From contig JBLIKY010000111.1 of the NCBI GenBank assembly GCA_047637535.1, forward strand, positions 1 to 7,281: a DNA stretch of 7,281 nucleotides, written 5' to 3'. Source of the stretch: UBA2040 sp047637535 (GTDB lineage: Bacteria; Bacteroidota; Bacteroidia; Flavobacteriales_D; Crocinitomicaceae). A program made the translations under genes and the position numbers. How positions within the stretch are numbered: position 1 is the first letter of the stretch; every line of letters starts with the position of its first letter. The notes beneath the pieces were generated by a model. The model worked only from the letters and a program-made list of their open reading frames with translations, was not told where the DNA came from and searched no databases. This document shows, in pieces, positions 1 through 6,502 of this stretch.

Positions 1-1254
1 GGGAATATTATTTGGGTGATTCTTGCTGTTTCAATGGTTAAAGACGAAGAAGGAAAACCCTTGCATTTTGTCTCTCAAATTACTGATGTAACCGAAAGAA
101 AGAACACCAGCATCAAGTTAGAAAATGCGCTTCATAGAATTCAAAGTTTATTGGATGCTGCCACCCAGGTTGCAATCATCTCAACGGATCTTGAAGGAAC
201 AATAGTAAACTTTAACAAAGGCGCTGAAAATCTGCTTGGCTATAAGTCTTCTGAAGTTGTTGGCATAACCTCTCCTGCCCTATTGCACGACCTCGACGAA
301 ATGATGAAAAGAAGCCAAGAGCTTACATTAAAACACGGTCGACCTATTGAAGGGTTTGATATTTTTACACATTTTTCAAAATTTAAAAAATTTGAATCTA
401 GGGAATGGACTTACATTAAAAAAAATGGGAACCGTTTTCCTGTTCAACTAGTTGTTACGGCAATCTATAATAATGAACGCGACATCATTGGATATTTAGG
501 GGTTGCTACCGATATTTCTGAAAGAAAAGAAAGTGAATCATTGTTACAAAGAATGGCAATTTTGGAGTCAAAAAGTGCGGAGATGGAGCAGTTTGCATAC
601 ATCACTTCACATGATTTAAGAGAACCTTTGTTAACCATCAGCAATTATATCGGTTTGATTGATGAAGAGTATGGAGAAGCATTTGATGAAAAAGCCAGGA
701 AATTCTTCGATTTCATTTCTGAAGCTTCTCAAAATATGAATGAACTCATTAATGATTTATTGACCTATTCGAGGCTTAGTAAGGTTAACAATTATGATAC
801 AATTGATTTAAACAGAACGGTAAATAAGGTAATCACGAATTTAGAAACGACCATTTCCAAAGAAAATGCGATTATTAAATTTGACACCCTTCCTATAGTA
901 AATGGACACAAGCAACATCTTTATTTGTTATTCCAAAATTTGATTCACAACTCTATTAAATTTCATAAAGAAGGTGTTTCACCCATCATTAAGATTAGCT
1001 GCAGAGAAGATGAGAATTCCTGGGTTTTTGATGTAGAAGACAATGGGATAGGTATCGACGAAAAAATGCATGACAAAATCTTTACAATCTTTCAAAAGCT
1101 TCACGACAAGAAGGCTTATGAGGGCACTGGTATAGGGCTGTCGATAGTTAAGAAGATATGTGAGCTCCACAACGGAGTAATATCAGTAAGTAATGGAAGT
1201 TTGGGTGGAACGAGATTCACCTTTAATATTCAAACAAAGAAAGCCACCGATTAA
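1..1254 (+). CDS. PAS-domain sensor histidine kinase, C-terminal part (5' end outside window)
   Basis: This is the transmitter half of a two-component sensor kinase, which autophosphorylates on histidine with ATP and passes the phosphate to a response regulator. The reading frame is open from base 1, and the first residues (GNIIWVILAVS) already lie inside a PAS/PAC fold, so the GTG at 16 is an internal valine codon and the start is upstream. Numbering from base 1, residues 1-34 are the end of a PAS/PAC unit closing with DVTERK, and about 45-176 are a second PAS closing with DISERK. About 185-260 are HisKA with the phospho-acceptor motif SHDLREP (His at 610-612). About 300-410 are HATPase_c, with the N box (QNLIHNSIKF), G1 (DNGIGID), F box (IFTIFQKLH) and G2 (GTGIGLSIVKK) all intact. 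No membrane segment or C-terminal receiver domain is present in the visible part. No response regulator is adjacent, so the partner and signal are unknown. The gene converges on envC and overlaps it by four bases. Confidence 0.95.
   Translation, partial: GNIIWVILAVSMVKDEEGKPLHFVSQITDVTERKNTSIKLENALHRIQSLLDAATQVAIISTDLEGTIVNFNKGAENLLGYKSSEVVGITSPALLHDLDEMMKRSQELTLKHGRPIEGFDIFTHFSKFKKFESREWTYIKKNGNRFPVQLVVTAIYNNERDIIGYLGVATDISERKESESLLQRMAILESKSAEMEQFAYITSHDLREPLLTISNYIGLIDEEYGEAFDEKARKFFDFISEASQNMNELINDLLTYSRLSKVNNYDTIDLNRTVNKVITNLETTISKENAIIKFDTLPIVNGHKQHLYLLFQNLIHNSIKFHKEGVSPIIKISCREDENSWVFDVEDNGIGIDEKMHDKIFTIFQKLHDKKAYEGTGIGLSIVKKICELHNGVISVSNGSLGGTRFTFNIQTKKATD
1251..1254. other. Shared convergent stop codons (TTAA)
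   Basis: TAA at 1252-1254 ends the plus-strand kinase, and TAA on the minus strand at 1253-1251 ends envC. The two genes therefore meet tail to tail with a four-base overlap and no intergenic space, so any terminator for either transcript must lie inside the opposite coding region. Confidence 0.95.
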
Positions 1255-2525
1255 CGACTCACCCAGCTCGATGGATTGAGACTTTGAACTCCACCATTAA
1301 CTACCTGATGTATCTCAAAATGTACAACGGAAATGCTCTCCCCATTTTTAGATAAAAGTGAACCCACAGCTTGTTTTGTTTTCACAATTGAACCAACAGA
1401 AACATAAGTATTTTGAAGATTGCTGTAAACCGTTCGGTAATTTCCGTGTTTAACAATTACAACCCTACCCGCTCCAGGAATATTTAAAACACTTGTTACT
1501 TCTCCCTCGTAAACAGCTCTAACTTCAGCATTTTTAGGCGAAGAAATATCTATTCCGTTGTTGTTTGTAAAAACATTTTCCAAAGTAGGGTGAGCATTTC
1601 TTCCGAAAGACTCAGTTATGGTTCCTTTTTCAACTGGCCAAGGCAATCTTCCTCTGTTGGCTTCAAAGCTTTTGTCGATCAGTGCTAATTCTTTGGTTAT
1701 CACAAATTCCTCTGTCTTTTCAACAGGCACCGTAATCTTGTTTTTAGCTGCCTCAGCTCTTCTCTTAGCTTCCGCTATTCTTCTTCGCTCCTCCGCTTCA
1801 GCAATTTCTTTTCGAATGGCTTCATTGATCTTTTCTTTAATCTTCTTTTTCTTCTTTTCTCCTTCTTCCAGTTCAGCTAAAAGTCGAGATTCTTCTGATC
1901 GAAATTGAGTGTAAATGGACTGTTGTTTTTCTTTGTCCTTTACTAAGGCCAAATTTTCAATTTTTTTCTCACTCAAAACAACCAGTTTCTGTTGTTTCTT
2001 GCTATTGATCAATTCAATCTCATTGTTTATTAAGGCTTGATTTTGCTGAATAATAACAAATTGCTTTTGTTGTATCTCAGCAATTTTCTTAATATACTTC
2101 ACTCTTTTAACCGCTTCGTGGTAAGAATCAGACGAGAAAACATACATGAGTTGACCGTACTTATTCCTGTGCTTATAGGCGTAGATTAGCATTTTTTTAT
2201 ACTGCTCCTTAAGTTGAACCAATTTCTTTCTTAAGTCCTCAATTTGAGCAGCTTTTTGGACAATTGCCATGTCCGCGCTTCTTACTTGCTGATCGTAATT
2301 GCGTAATAATTGTTCCCTAAATTTTAACTGATTCTCCAAAATCTTTAATTCACTTAAAGATGCTTCGGTATTGGACTTTGTTTTATTGAGCAATAATTGG
2401 GTGCTAGCAAGCTTGTTTTCAAGTGCTTTTTGTTCTTTTTTCAGCTTTTCACTAGTCGATTGACCTAAGCAAAAACCGCTAAATAAAAGAATTACAATCG
2501 TTACTATTTTACTCACATTCTTCAT
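1251..2525 (-). CDS. envC: EnvC-like murein hydrolase activator (coiled coil plus degenerate LytM/M23 domain)
   Basis: This is a secreted periplasmic protein of 424 residues. Residues 1-21 form a signal peptide (VTIVILLFSGFCLGQ), probably cut by signal peptidase I because the residue before Cys19 is Phe, which is poor for a lipobox. Residues about 24-260 are predicted long coiled coil, ending in a very Lys/Glu/Arg-rich helix (222-262). Residues about 293-420 are a LytM/M23 fold. Several residues expected of an active zinc peptidase are changed: the HxGxD motif reads NNGID (Asn322, Asp326 kept), the YxHL-type position reads YSNL (Asn369), and the HxH motif reads VVH (Val400, His402 kept). That is the pattern of EnvC/NlpD-type proteins, which do not cut peptidoglycan but activate N-acetylmuramoyl-L-alanine amidases during septum splitting; the activator role here is inferred. 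The start ATG lies inside the end of the upstream DUF4292 gene (17-base overlap), suggesting coupled translation. It is the last gene of the train. An active M23 endopeptidase is the less likely alternative. Confidence 0.9.
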   Translation of the reverse strand: MKNVSKIVTIVILLFSGFCLGQSTSEKLKKEQKALENKLASTQLLLNKTKSNTEASLSELKILENQLKFREQLLRNYDQQVRSADMAIVQKAAQIEDLRKKLVQLKEQYKKMLIYAYKHRNKYGQLMYVFSSDSYHEAVKRVKYIKKIAEIQQKQFVIIQQNQALINNEIELINSKKQQKLVVLSEKKIENLALVKDKEKQQSIYTQFRSEESRLLAELEEGEKKKKKIKEKINEAIRKEIAEAEERRRIAEAKRRAEAAKNKITVPVEKTEEFVITKELALIDKSFEANRGRLPWPVEKGTITESFGRNAHPTLENVFTNNNGIDISSPKNAEVRAVYEGEVTSVLNIPGAGRVVIVKHGNYRTVYSNLQNTYVSVGSIVKTKQAVGSLLSKNGESISVVHFEIHQVVNGGVQSLNPSSWVSR

Positions 2526-3321
2526 AGCTTTCAGGAACTATAAAATACAAAGGTTCGACTTCATTGATACGCACCTTTTCATAAAACAAAGTGATTTGTA
2601 AATGATTGTGTGGGGTAAAAACTTCAATATTGATTTCTTCGGGGACTGAAATATCATCAACCATTTGTCTCGAAAGATACTTTACAATCACAGAGGCAGA
2701 ATCACTTGGAGAAACTATTTCCATCCCTTCGAGTTGATCTCCAGAATCTGACATAAAGTATTTAAATAAGACATTCTCGTATTCCTTTTCCTTCTTATCC
2801 ATTCGACGCCCTCTTCGCTTTCTGTGGGAAGAAATAACGTAGCGATATGGTTCGTGTATTTGAAAGTACTTCTGAGTAGAATCATAGTCCATTGGCAGAC
2901 CAAGGATCAATTCTTCCAGATTCGAAAAAGCAAAGTCTACTCCAAAATTCTCCTTGATATACTCGAGGTCTTTTTGCATCAAACACTTATCTCTTTTATT
3001 AACTATCTTGAGTGAATCAGGAGTTACCAAGGCATTAACGATCGGGATTTTTGCGTAAGTAATAATTGCATTAAATGCTGTGTCAATTGACATCCGTATA
3101 GAAGTTTTAAAGGAAATGCTCCGTGAGGTGTCCTTAAAGCTTGTGCTGATTTTTGAATAAAAATAGGATATATCTTGTGTGGCTAAAGAATCAATATTGG
3201 TCAATAACCCAGAAGTCTTCATTCTTTTCACCTTGGCTTGGTCGAGAACGTGAAGCTTTTGTGAACAAGAAAACAAAATGAACACAAAAAATAAAGTTAT
3301 TGCCTTAAGGTATGTCATCAT
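2509..3321 (-). CDS. DUF4292 family lipoprotein, possibly LolB-like
   Basis: This is a predicted lipoprotein of 270 residues. The N-terminus (MMTYLKAITLFFVFILFSC) is a short hydrophobic signal ending in the lipobox LFSC, which places the lipidated Cys at residue 19. The body is a mixture of beta-prone and helical segments. It includes NLEELILGLP near the middle and a C-terminal run typical of beta strands (ISVPEEINIEVF, LQITLFYEKVRI). These features and the position between a TPR lipoprotein and an envC gene match the Bacteroidota family DUF4292. To my knowledge that family is grouped with the LolA/LolB fold, which carries lipoproteins to the outer membrane; function here is inference. A basic patch (HRKRRGRRMDKK) sits in the middle. 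I chose the ATG at 3321 because AGGA lies seven bases before it; a TTG at 3339 would add six residues before the signal peptide. The start overlaps the upstream TPR gene by 17 bases and the end overlaps envC by 17 bases. Confidence 0.85.
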   Translation of the reverse strand: MMTYLKAITLFFVFILFSCSQKLHVLDQAKVKRMKTSGLLTNIDSLATQDISYFYSKISTSFKDTSRSISFKTSIRMSIDTAFNAIITYAKIPIVNALVTPDSLKIVNKRDKCLMQKDLEYIKENFGVDFAFSNLEELILGLPMDYDSTQKYFQIHEPYRYVISSHRKRRGRRMDKKEKEYENVLFKYFMSDSGDQLEGMEIVSPSDSASVIVKYLSRQMVDDISVPEEINIEVFTPHNHLQITLFYEKVRINEVEPLYFIVPESYEECE

Positions 3322-5032
3322 AGTATTTTCCTGTTTCAATTTTTTTAATCAAGGACTTGCTTTTTGATCCTTTTTCTTTGGCTTGTAGCCAAAACTCAAT
3401 TGCTTTTTCTCTTGAATTCAAAAGACTGTATGCATCGCCAATATGTTCGATTATCAACTCATTCTTACTGTCTAATTTATAGGCTCTCTCAAAATATTCC
3501 AAAGCCTTAGCATATTCGCCTTTCTTAAAGAACACCCAGCCATAACTATCTATAAATTGAGGCTGATTGGGTGCAATTTCATTGGCTTCCTTAATTAATT
3601 TTAAAGCGTAATCTAAGTCTTGGTTGTAAGTCGCTAGCTGAAAGGCATAGTTGTTCTTCAATAAAGTACTATGCGGCTCAATAACTAAAGCCTTCTCATA
3701 AAATTCTTTTGCCTTTTTTGGTTCTTTAGTTTTGAAGTAAGCCTCCCCCAATTGAGCATAAAATTCGGTCAAAATTCCTTTGTTATTTCCGATAAAATCT
3801 ATACCGGTGTTGAGTAAGTCGATTGCTTCTTCACCTCTATCCGTGCCGTTAGCACCTACACCAGCAAACAAATACACACTAGGAAAATTAGGATACAACT
3901 CCAAACAAGCCAAAGCATCTGAATAAAGGCTGTCAAACTTTCTTTGTTGGTATTCCATCAACAATACTTGATCCCAAATGGCATAGATGTCTTTTTGATA
4001 AACCAACGCTTCTTTATACTGTTCCAAAGCCTCCTCTTCACGGTCCATCTCGAGAAGATAATCAGCGTAAATGGAGTGGGATCGAGCCGTATTTGGATGT
4101 TTTTCAGCAGTTAGCCTAGCCAATTCTAGAGTTTCGTTGTTGACTATGGATTGATTCGTCTGTAAATCAATCAAAGTCTTCATTTTGTCTTCTAATTCTA
4201 CTCCCTCGCCAGAGAAAGCTTTGTTTAATGAATTTAAATACGCTTTTTTGTCTCCTTTTTTTCTGTATATCTCGGCCAAAAACATATGTACTCTTCCATT
4301 TGAAGGGTCTGACTCTCCTAGCGTTTCAAGTGTTGTAATCGCTTTTTCTTCTTGTTGAGTATTAAAATAATAGTCGATTAAATTGGATAACAATTGAGGA
4401 TTTCCAGGATATTGATCCAGCGCCTTGGTCAACTCAGTTTCCGCCGTTTCATATTGTTTTTCTTCGAGATAAAGTTTGTACTTCTGTATGGACATCTCCG
4501 GGATAATTCCCATTCTATTCTCCGTCCGATTTATGGCTTCAATGGCTTTTTTTGTCTTTCCGCTTTTCACCAAACACTCCGCATACCCATACAAAAATTC
4601 GGGATTATCGGGTTGCAGAGCAATCATTTTTTCAAAACAATTTACTGCTTCGTCGTACTTCTCCTGGTTGTAATAAAAATGCGCTAGTTCAGTCAAGTAA
4701 TAAACGTTTTTCGGGTCCAAATCAGCCGCTTTTTTAATGCTTGCCCCTGATCTTTGTTCATCATTCTGAATCAGGTACAACTGAGACAACGCATAGTAAC
4801 TCGCGTCGTTTTTTGGTCTCATGATCAAACATTCTTCAAAAGCTAATATGGCATCACTAGTCTGCCCTTTTGACTTTAACCTCACTGCCTCATGAAATTT
4901 TTGGATAAATGCATACTCTGCCTTTGATACAGTTTGTGATTCAACCTTTTTAGATGTAGCGGTTTTTGAACTACCACAAGAAGTGAAAATTAAGCCAATT
5001 GCAAACAGAAAAATGTAAAACCCTTTTTTCAT
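3305..5032 (-). CDS. TPR-repeat lipoprotein
   Basis: This is a protein of 575 residues made almost entirely of helix-turn-helix tetratricopeptide repeats. The N-terminus (MKKGFYIFLFAIGLIFTSC) is a lipoprotein signal with the probable lipidated Cys at 19, followed by a Ser/Lys/Thr-rich linker to about residue 35. TPR-like units cover about 40-241, 245-275, 300-345 and 384-555. The clearest are near 110-141 (FYYNQEKYDEAVNCFEKMI), 423-453 (AYFKTKEPKKAKEFYEKAL) and 490-521 (WVFFKKGEYAKALEYFERAY), with the usual Ala, Tyr and closing Pro positions. TPR arrays bind proteins rather than catalyse, so this is probably a periplasmic scaffold held by a lipid anchor, but the partner cannot be read from sequence. 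The start ATG shares its A with the stop codon of the nucleotidyltransferase gene (TAATG), and its end overlaps the DUF4292 gene, so it sits in the middle of a coupled set. The domain call is secure; the function is unknown. Confidence 0.92.
   Translation of the reverse strand: MKKGFYIFLFAIGLIFTSCGSSKTATSKKVESQTVSKAEYAFIQKFHEAVRLKSKGQTSDAILAFEECLIMRPKNDASYYALSQLYLIQNDEQRSGASIKKAADLDPKNVYYLTELAHFYYNQEKYDEAVNCFEKMIALQPDNPEFLYGYAECLVKSGKTKKAIEAINRTENRMGIIPEMSIQKYKLYLEEKQYETAETELTKALDQYPGNPQLLSNLIDYYFNTQQEEKAITTLETLGESDPSNGRVHMFLAEIYRKKGDKKAYLNSLNKAFSGEGVELEDKMKTLIDLQTNQSIVNNETLELARLTAEKHPNTARSHSIYADYLLEMDREEEALEQYKEALVYQKDIYAIWDQVLLMEYQQRKFDSLYSDALACLELYPNFPSVYLFAGVGANGTDRGEEAIDLLNTGIDFIGNNKGILTEFYAQLGEAYFKTKEPKKAKEFYEKALVIEPHSTLLKNNYAFQLATYNQDLDYALKLIKEANEIAPNQPQFIDSYGWVFFKKGEYAKALEYFERAYKLDSKNELIIEHIGDAYSLLNSREKAIEFWLQAKEKGSKSKSLIKKIETGKYYDDIP
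3329..3332 (-). promoter_or_regulatory. Shine-Dalgarno-like AGGA deciding the DUF4292 start
   Basis: On the minus strand AGGA is followed by seven bases (AAATACT) and then ATG at 3321-3319. This supports that ATG over the in-frame TTG at 3339 and over the second ATG at 3318. The element lies within the last codons of the upstream TPR gene. The other starts in this window have weaker purine runs, as is common in Bacteroidota. Confidence 0.5.
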
Positions 5033-5034
5033 TA
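5030..5034 (-). other. TAATG stop-start junction between nucleotidyltransferase and TPR genes
   Basis: Read on the minus strand, the bases are TAATG. TAA ends the nucleotidyltransferase and ATG begins the TPR lipoprotein, sharing one A. Such junctions favour re-initiation by the terminating ribosome, which implies a shared transcript and matched translation of an enzyme expected in the cytoplasm and an exported lipoprotein. Confidence 0.9.
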
Positions 5035-6039
5035 ATCGATTGTTGTGTAATCTCCTATACTCAAATCTCGTACCACTCCTTTGTAATGTGCATTTGAACC
5101 AATCATAGAGTCCTCCAACACAGCATTTTTAACTGAAGATTGGTGTTGAATAATTGTATTCTTGATCACTGAATTTTCAATAACTGTTGAAGCCCCAATA
5201 GATACGTGCGGACCGACGATAGAGTTTTTCAAAACTACACCTTCAGCAATATAACAAGGTTCGATCACCAATGAATTTTCATTTTTCACTGAAGAATGTG
5301 TTCCTTGAATCCCTTTTTCTTTATCGTGTTCGAGTACTCTTTGGTTGGTATAAACCGTAACGGCTTTGTTACCACAATCCAACCATTCGTCAACCTTTCC
5401 GGGTTTAAATTTGGTTCCTTTTTCGGTTAACCTTCTAAGCGCATCAGGCAATTGGTATTCACCTCCTTTGAGGATATCATTGTCCATTAAATACTCACAT
5501 TCTGTGCGCAATGCTTTACCGTCTTTAAAATAATAAATACCGATCATGGCCAAGTCAGAAACAAACTCTTTCGGTTTTTCAACGAAGTCAACTATTTCAT
5601 TTTGTTCGTTAAGTTTTACAACCCCAAAAGCACTAGGGTCATCAATTTGCTTGACCCAAAGAATCCCTTCGTCGGAGTCTTCAATTTTAAAGTTTGCTTT
5701 AAACAAAGTGTCTGCAAATGCAACAGTAACGGGACCGTCTAGCATTTCTTTGGCGCACAAAACTGCGTGAGCTGTTCCTAATGGCTTGTCTTGATAATAA
5801 ATCGAACCCTTTGCCCCAAGTTGAGCAGCAACTTCGATTAGTTCTTTTTCTACTGCCTCACCAAAATCACCAATTACAAAGGCTATTTCTTCAATTTTTT
5901 GAGGACAAACGGCTGCAATATCTTCAACAAGTCTGTGCACGATTGGCTTTCCACCAACAGGTACTAATGGTTTAGGAACAGTTAAAGTATGAGGTCTTAG
6001 TCGGCTACCTCTTCCAGCCATAGGAACAATTACTTTCAT
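5032..6039 (-). CDS. Sugar-phosphate nucleotidyltransferase with left-handed beta-helix tail
   Basis: This cytoplasmic enzyme of 335 residues should join a sugar 1-phosphate to an NTP to give an NDP-sugar and pyrophosphate. Residues about 2-240 are the NTP_transferase (Rossmann-like) domain. It has the nucleotide loop MAGRGSRLRP at 7-16, PKPLVPVGGKP at 22-32 with the substrate lysine, the metal-binding Asp110 in VAFADT, EKPK at 154-157 and DEWLDCGN at 217-224 with the second metal Asp. Residues about 258-335 show isoleucine/valine-led hexapeptide repeats (IAEGVVLKNSIVGPHVSIGA), which is a left-handed beta-helix without a recognisable acyltransferase site. The length is above the roughly 290 residues of short RmlA and far below the roughly 456 of bifunctional GlmU. 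The segment QDKPLGTAHAV (83-93) lines up with the uracil-contacting loop of GlmU better than with RmlA, so UTP use is possible. It starts 12 bases after dut and is joined to the TPR gene by TAATG. The exact sugar and nucleotide remain open. Confidence 0.9.
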   Translation of the reverse strand: MKVIVPMAGRGSRLRPHTLTVPKPLVPVGGKPIVHRLVEDIAAVCPQKIEEIAFVIGDFGEAVEKELIEVAAQLGAKGSIYYQDKPLGTAHAVLCAKEMLDGPVTVAFADTLFKANFKIEDSDEGILWVKQIDDPSAFGVVKLNEQNEIVDFVEKPKEFVSDLAMIGIYYFKDGKALRTECEYLMDNDILKGGEYQLPDALRRLTEKGTKFKPGKVDEWLDCGNKAVTVYTNQRVLEHDKEKGIQGTHSSVKNENSLVIEPCYIAEGVVLKNSIVGPHVSIGASTVIENSVIKNTIIQHQSSVKNAVLEDSMIGSNAHYKGVVRDLSIGDYTTID

Positions 6040-6051
6040 CTTACTATATCT

Positions 6052-6486
6052 TTATTTTACGCCAGTGCTGCCAAATCCGCCAGCACCACGTTCTGTTTCA
6101 CTTAAATTTTTTGATTCTTCCCAAACGGCTTGTTCGTATTTTGCGAATACCAATTGAGCCACTCTTTCACCGTTTTCTATGATTACGTCTTCGTTAGAAA
6201 GATTAATTAAAATCACACCGACCTCTCCGCGGTAATCTGCGTCTATTGTCCCAGGTGAATTCAGTACAGTAATCCCTTTTTTCAAAGCCAAACCACTTCT
6301 AGGTCTTACTTGGCACTCATATCCTGAGGGGATTTCCAAAAACAAACCCGTTTTGATTAAGGTACGTTCTAAAGGTTTCAATACAACACTTTTTTCCAGT
6401 ACGGCTCTAACATCAAGACCTGCGCTTGACATCGTTTCGTATTCCGGAAGTTGATTATTTGACTTGTTTATTACTTTGACTTGCAT
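6052..6486 (-). CDS. dut: Deoxyuridine 5'-triphosphate nucleotidohydrolase (dUTPase)
   Basis: This enzyme hydrolyses dUTP to dUMP and pyrophosphate, keeping uracil out of DNA and supplying dUMP for dTMP synthesis. The protein has 144 residues, normal for the trimeric all-beta family, and all five conserved motifs are present in order. Motif 1 is AGLDVRA (22-28), motif 2 is RPRSGLALKKG (61-71), motif 3 is GTIDADYRGEV (79-89) with the expected general-base Asp82 and the stacking Tyr85, motif 4 is NGERVAQLVF (105-114), and motif 5 is the mobile C-terminal arm RGAGGFGSTG (133-142). It is complete and appears functional. It is the only gene in the train not obviously tied to the envelope. A possible promoter lies just upstream in the one real gap in this region, and the stop is 12 bases before the nucleotidyltransferase start, so dut may head a sub-operon covering the next four genes. 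Confidence 0.97.
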   Translation of the reverse strand: MQVKVINKSNNQLPEYETMSSAGLDVRAVLEKSVVLKPLERTLIKTGLFLEIPSGYECQVRPRSGLALKKGITVLNSPGTIDADYRGEVGVILINLSNEDVIIENGERVAQLVFAKYEQAVWEESKNLSETERGAGGFGSTGVK

Positions 6487-6502
6487 GTTTTGCGTATTGT
6501 TT

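Noticed and set aside
16..18. GTG as the start of the histidine kinase
   Set aside because: The frame is open to base 1 and the residues before it (GNIIW) continue a PAS/PAC strand, so this is an internal Val codon of a gene cut by the window edge.
1204..1221. Hairpin GGTGGA-ACGAGA-TTCACC followed by TTTAATATT as a terminator
   Set aside because: It lies before the kinase stop codon in the conserved GGTRF region, so it cannot end the kinase transcript properly, and on the minus strand no T-rich tail follows it. The stem is only six pairs with one G-T wobble.
1251..1650. Active M23 metallopeptidase
   Set aside because: Three expected active-site histidines are Asn, Asn and Val, so the domain was called a degenerate activator instead.
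1618..1908. Plus-strand open frame of 96 codons, Ser/Phe/Leu-rich
   Set aside because: It is the antisense of the Lys/Glu/Ala-rich coiled coil of the EnvC-like gene; low-complexity composition explains the open frame and no family is recognisable.
3337..3339. TTG start giving a 276-residue DUF4292 protein
   Set aside because: It adds six polar residues before the signal peptide and has no ribosome-binding sequence; the ATG at 3321 has AGGA seven bases upstream.
4394..4737. Three overlapping plus-strand open frames opposite the TPR gene
   Set aside because: They are in different frames over a clearly coding TPR gene, have no recognisable domain or start signal and no conserved pattern.
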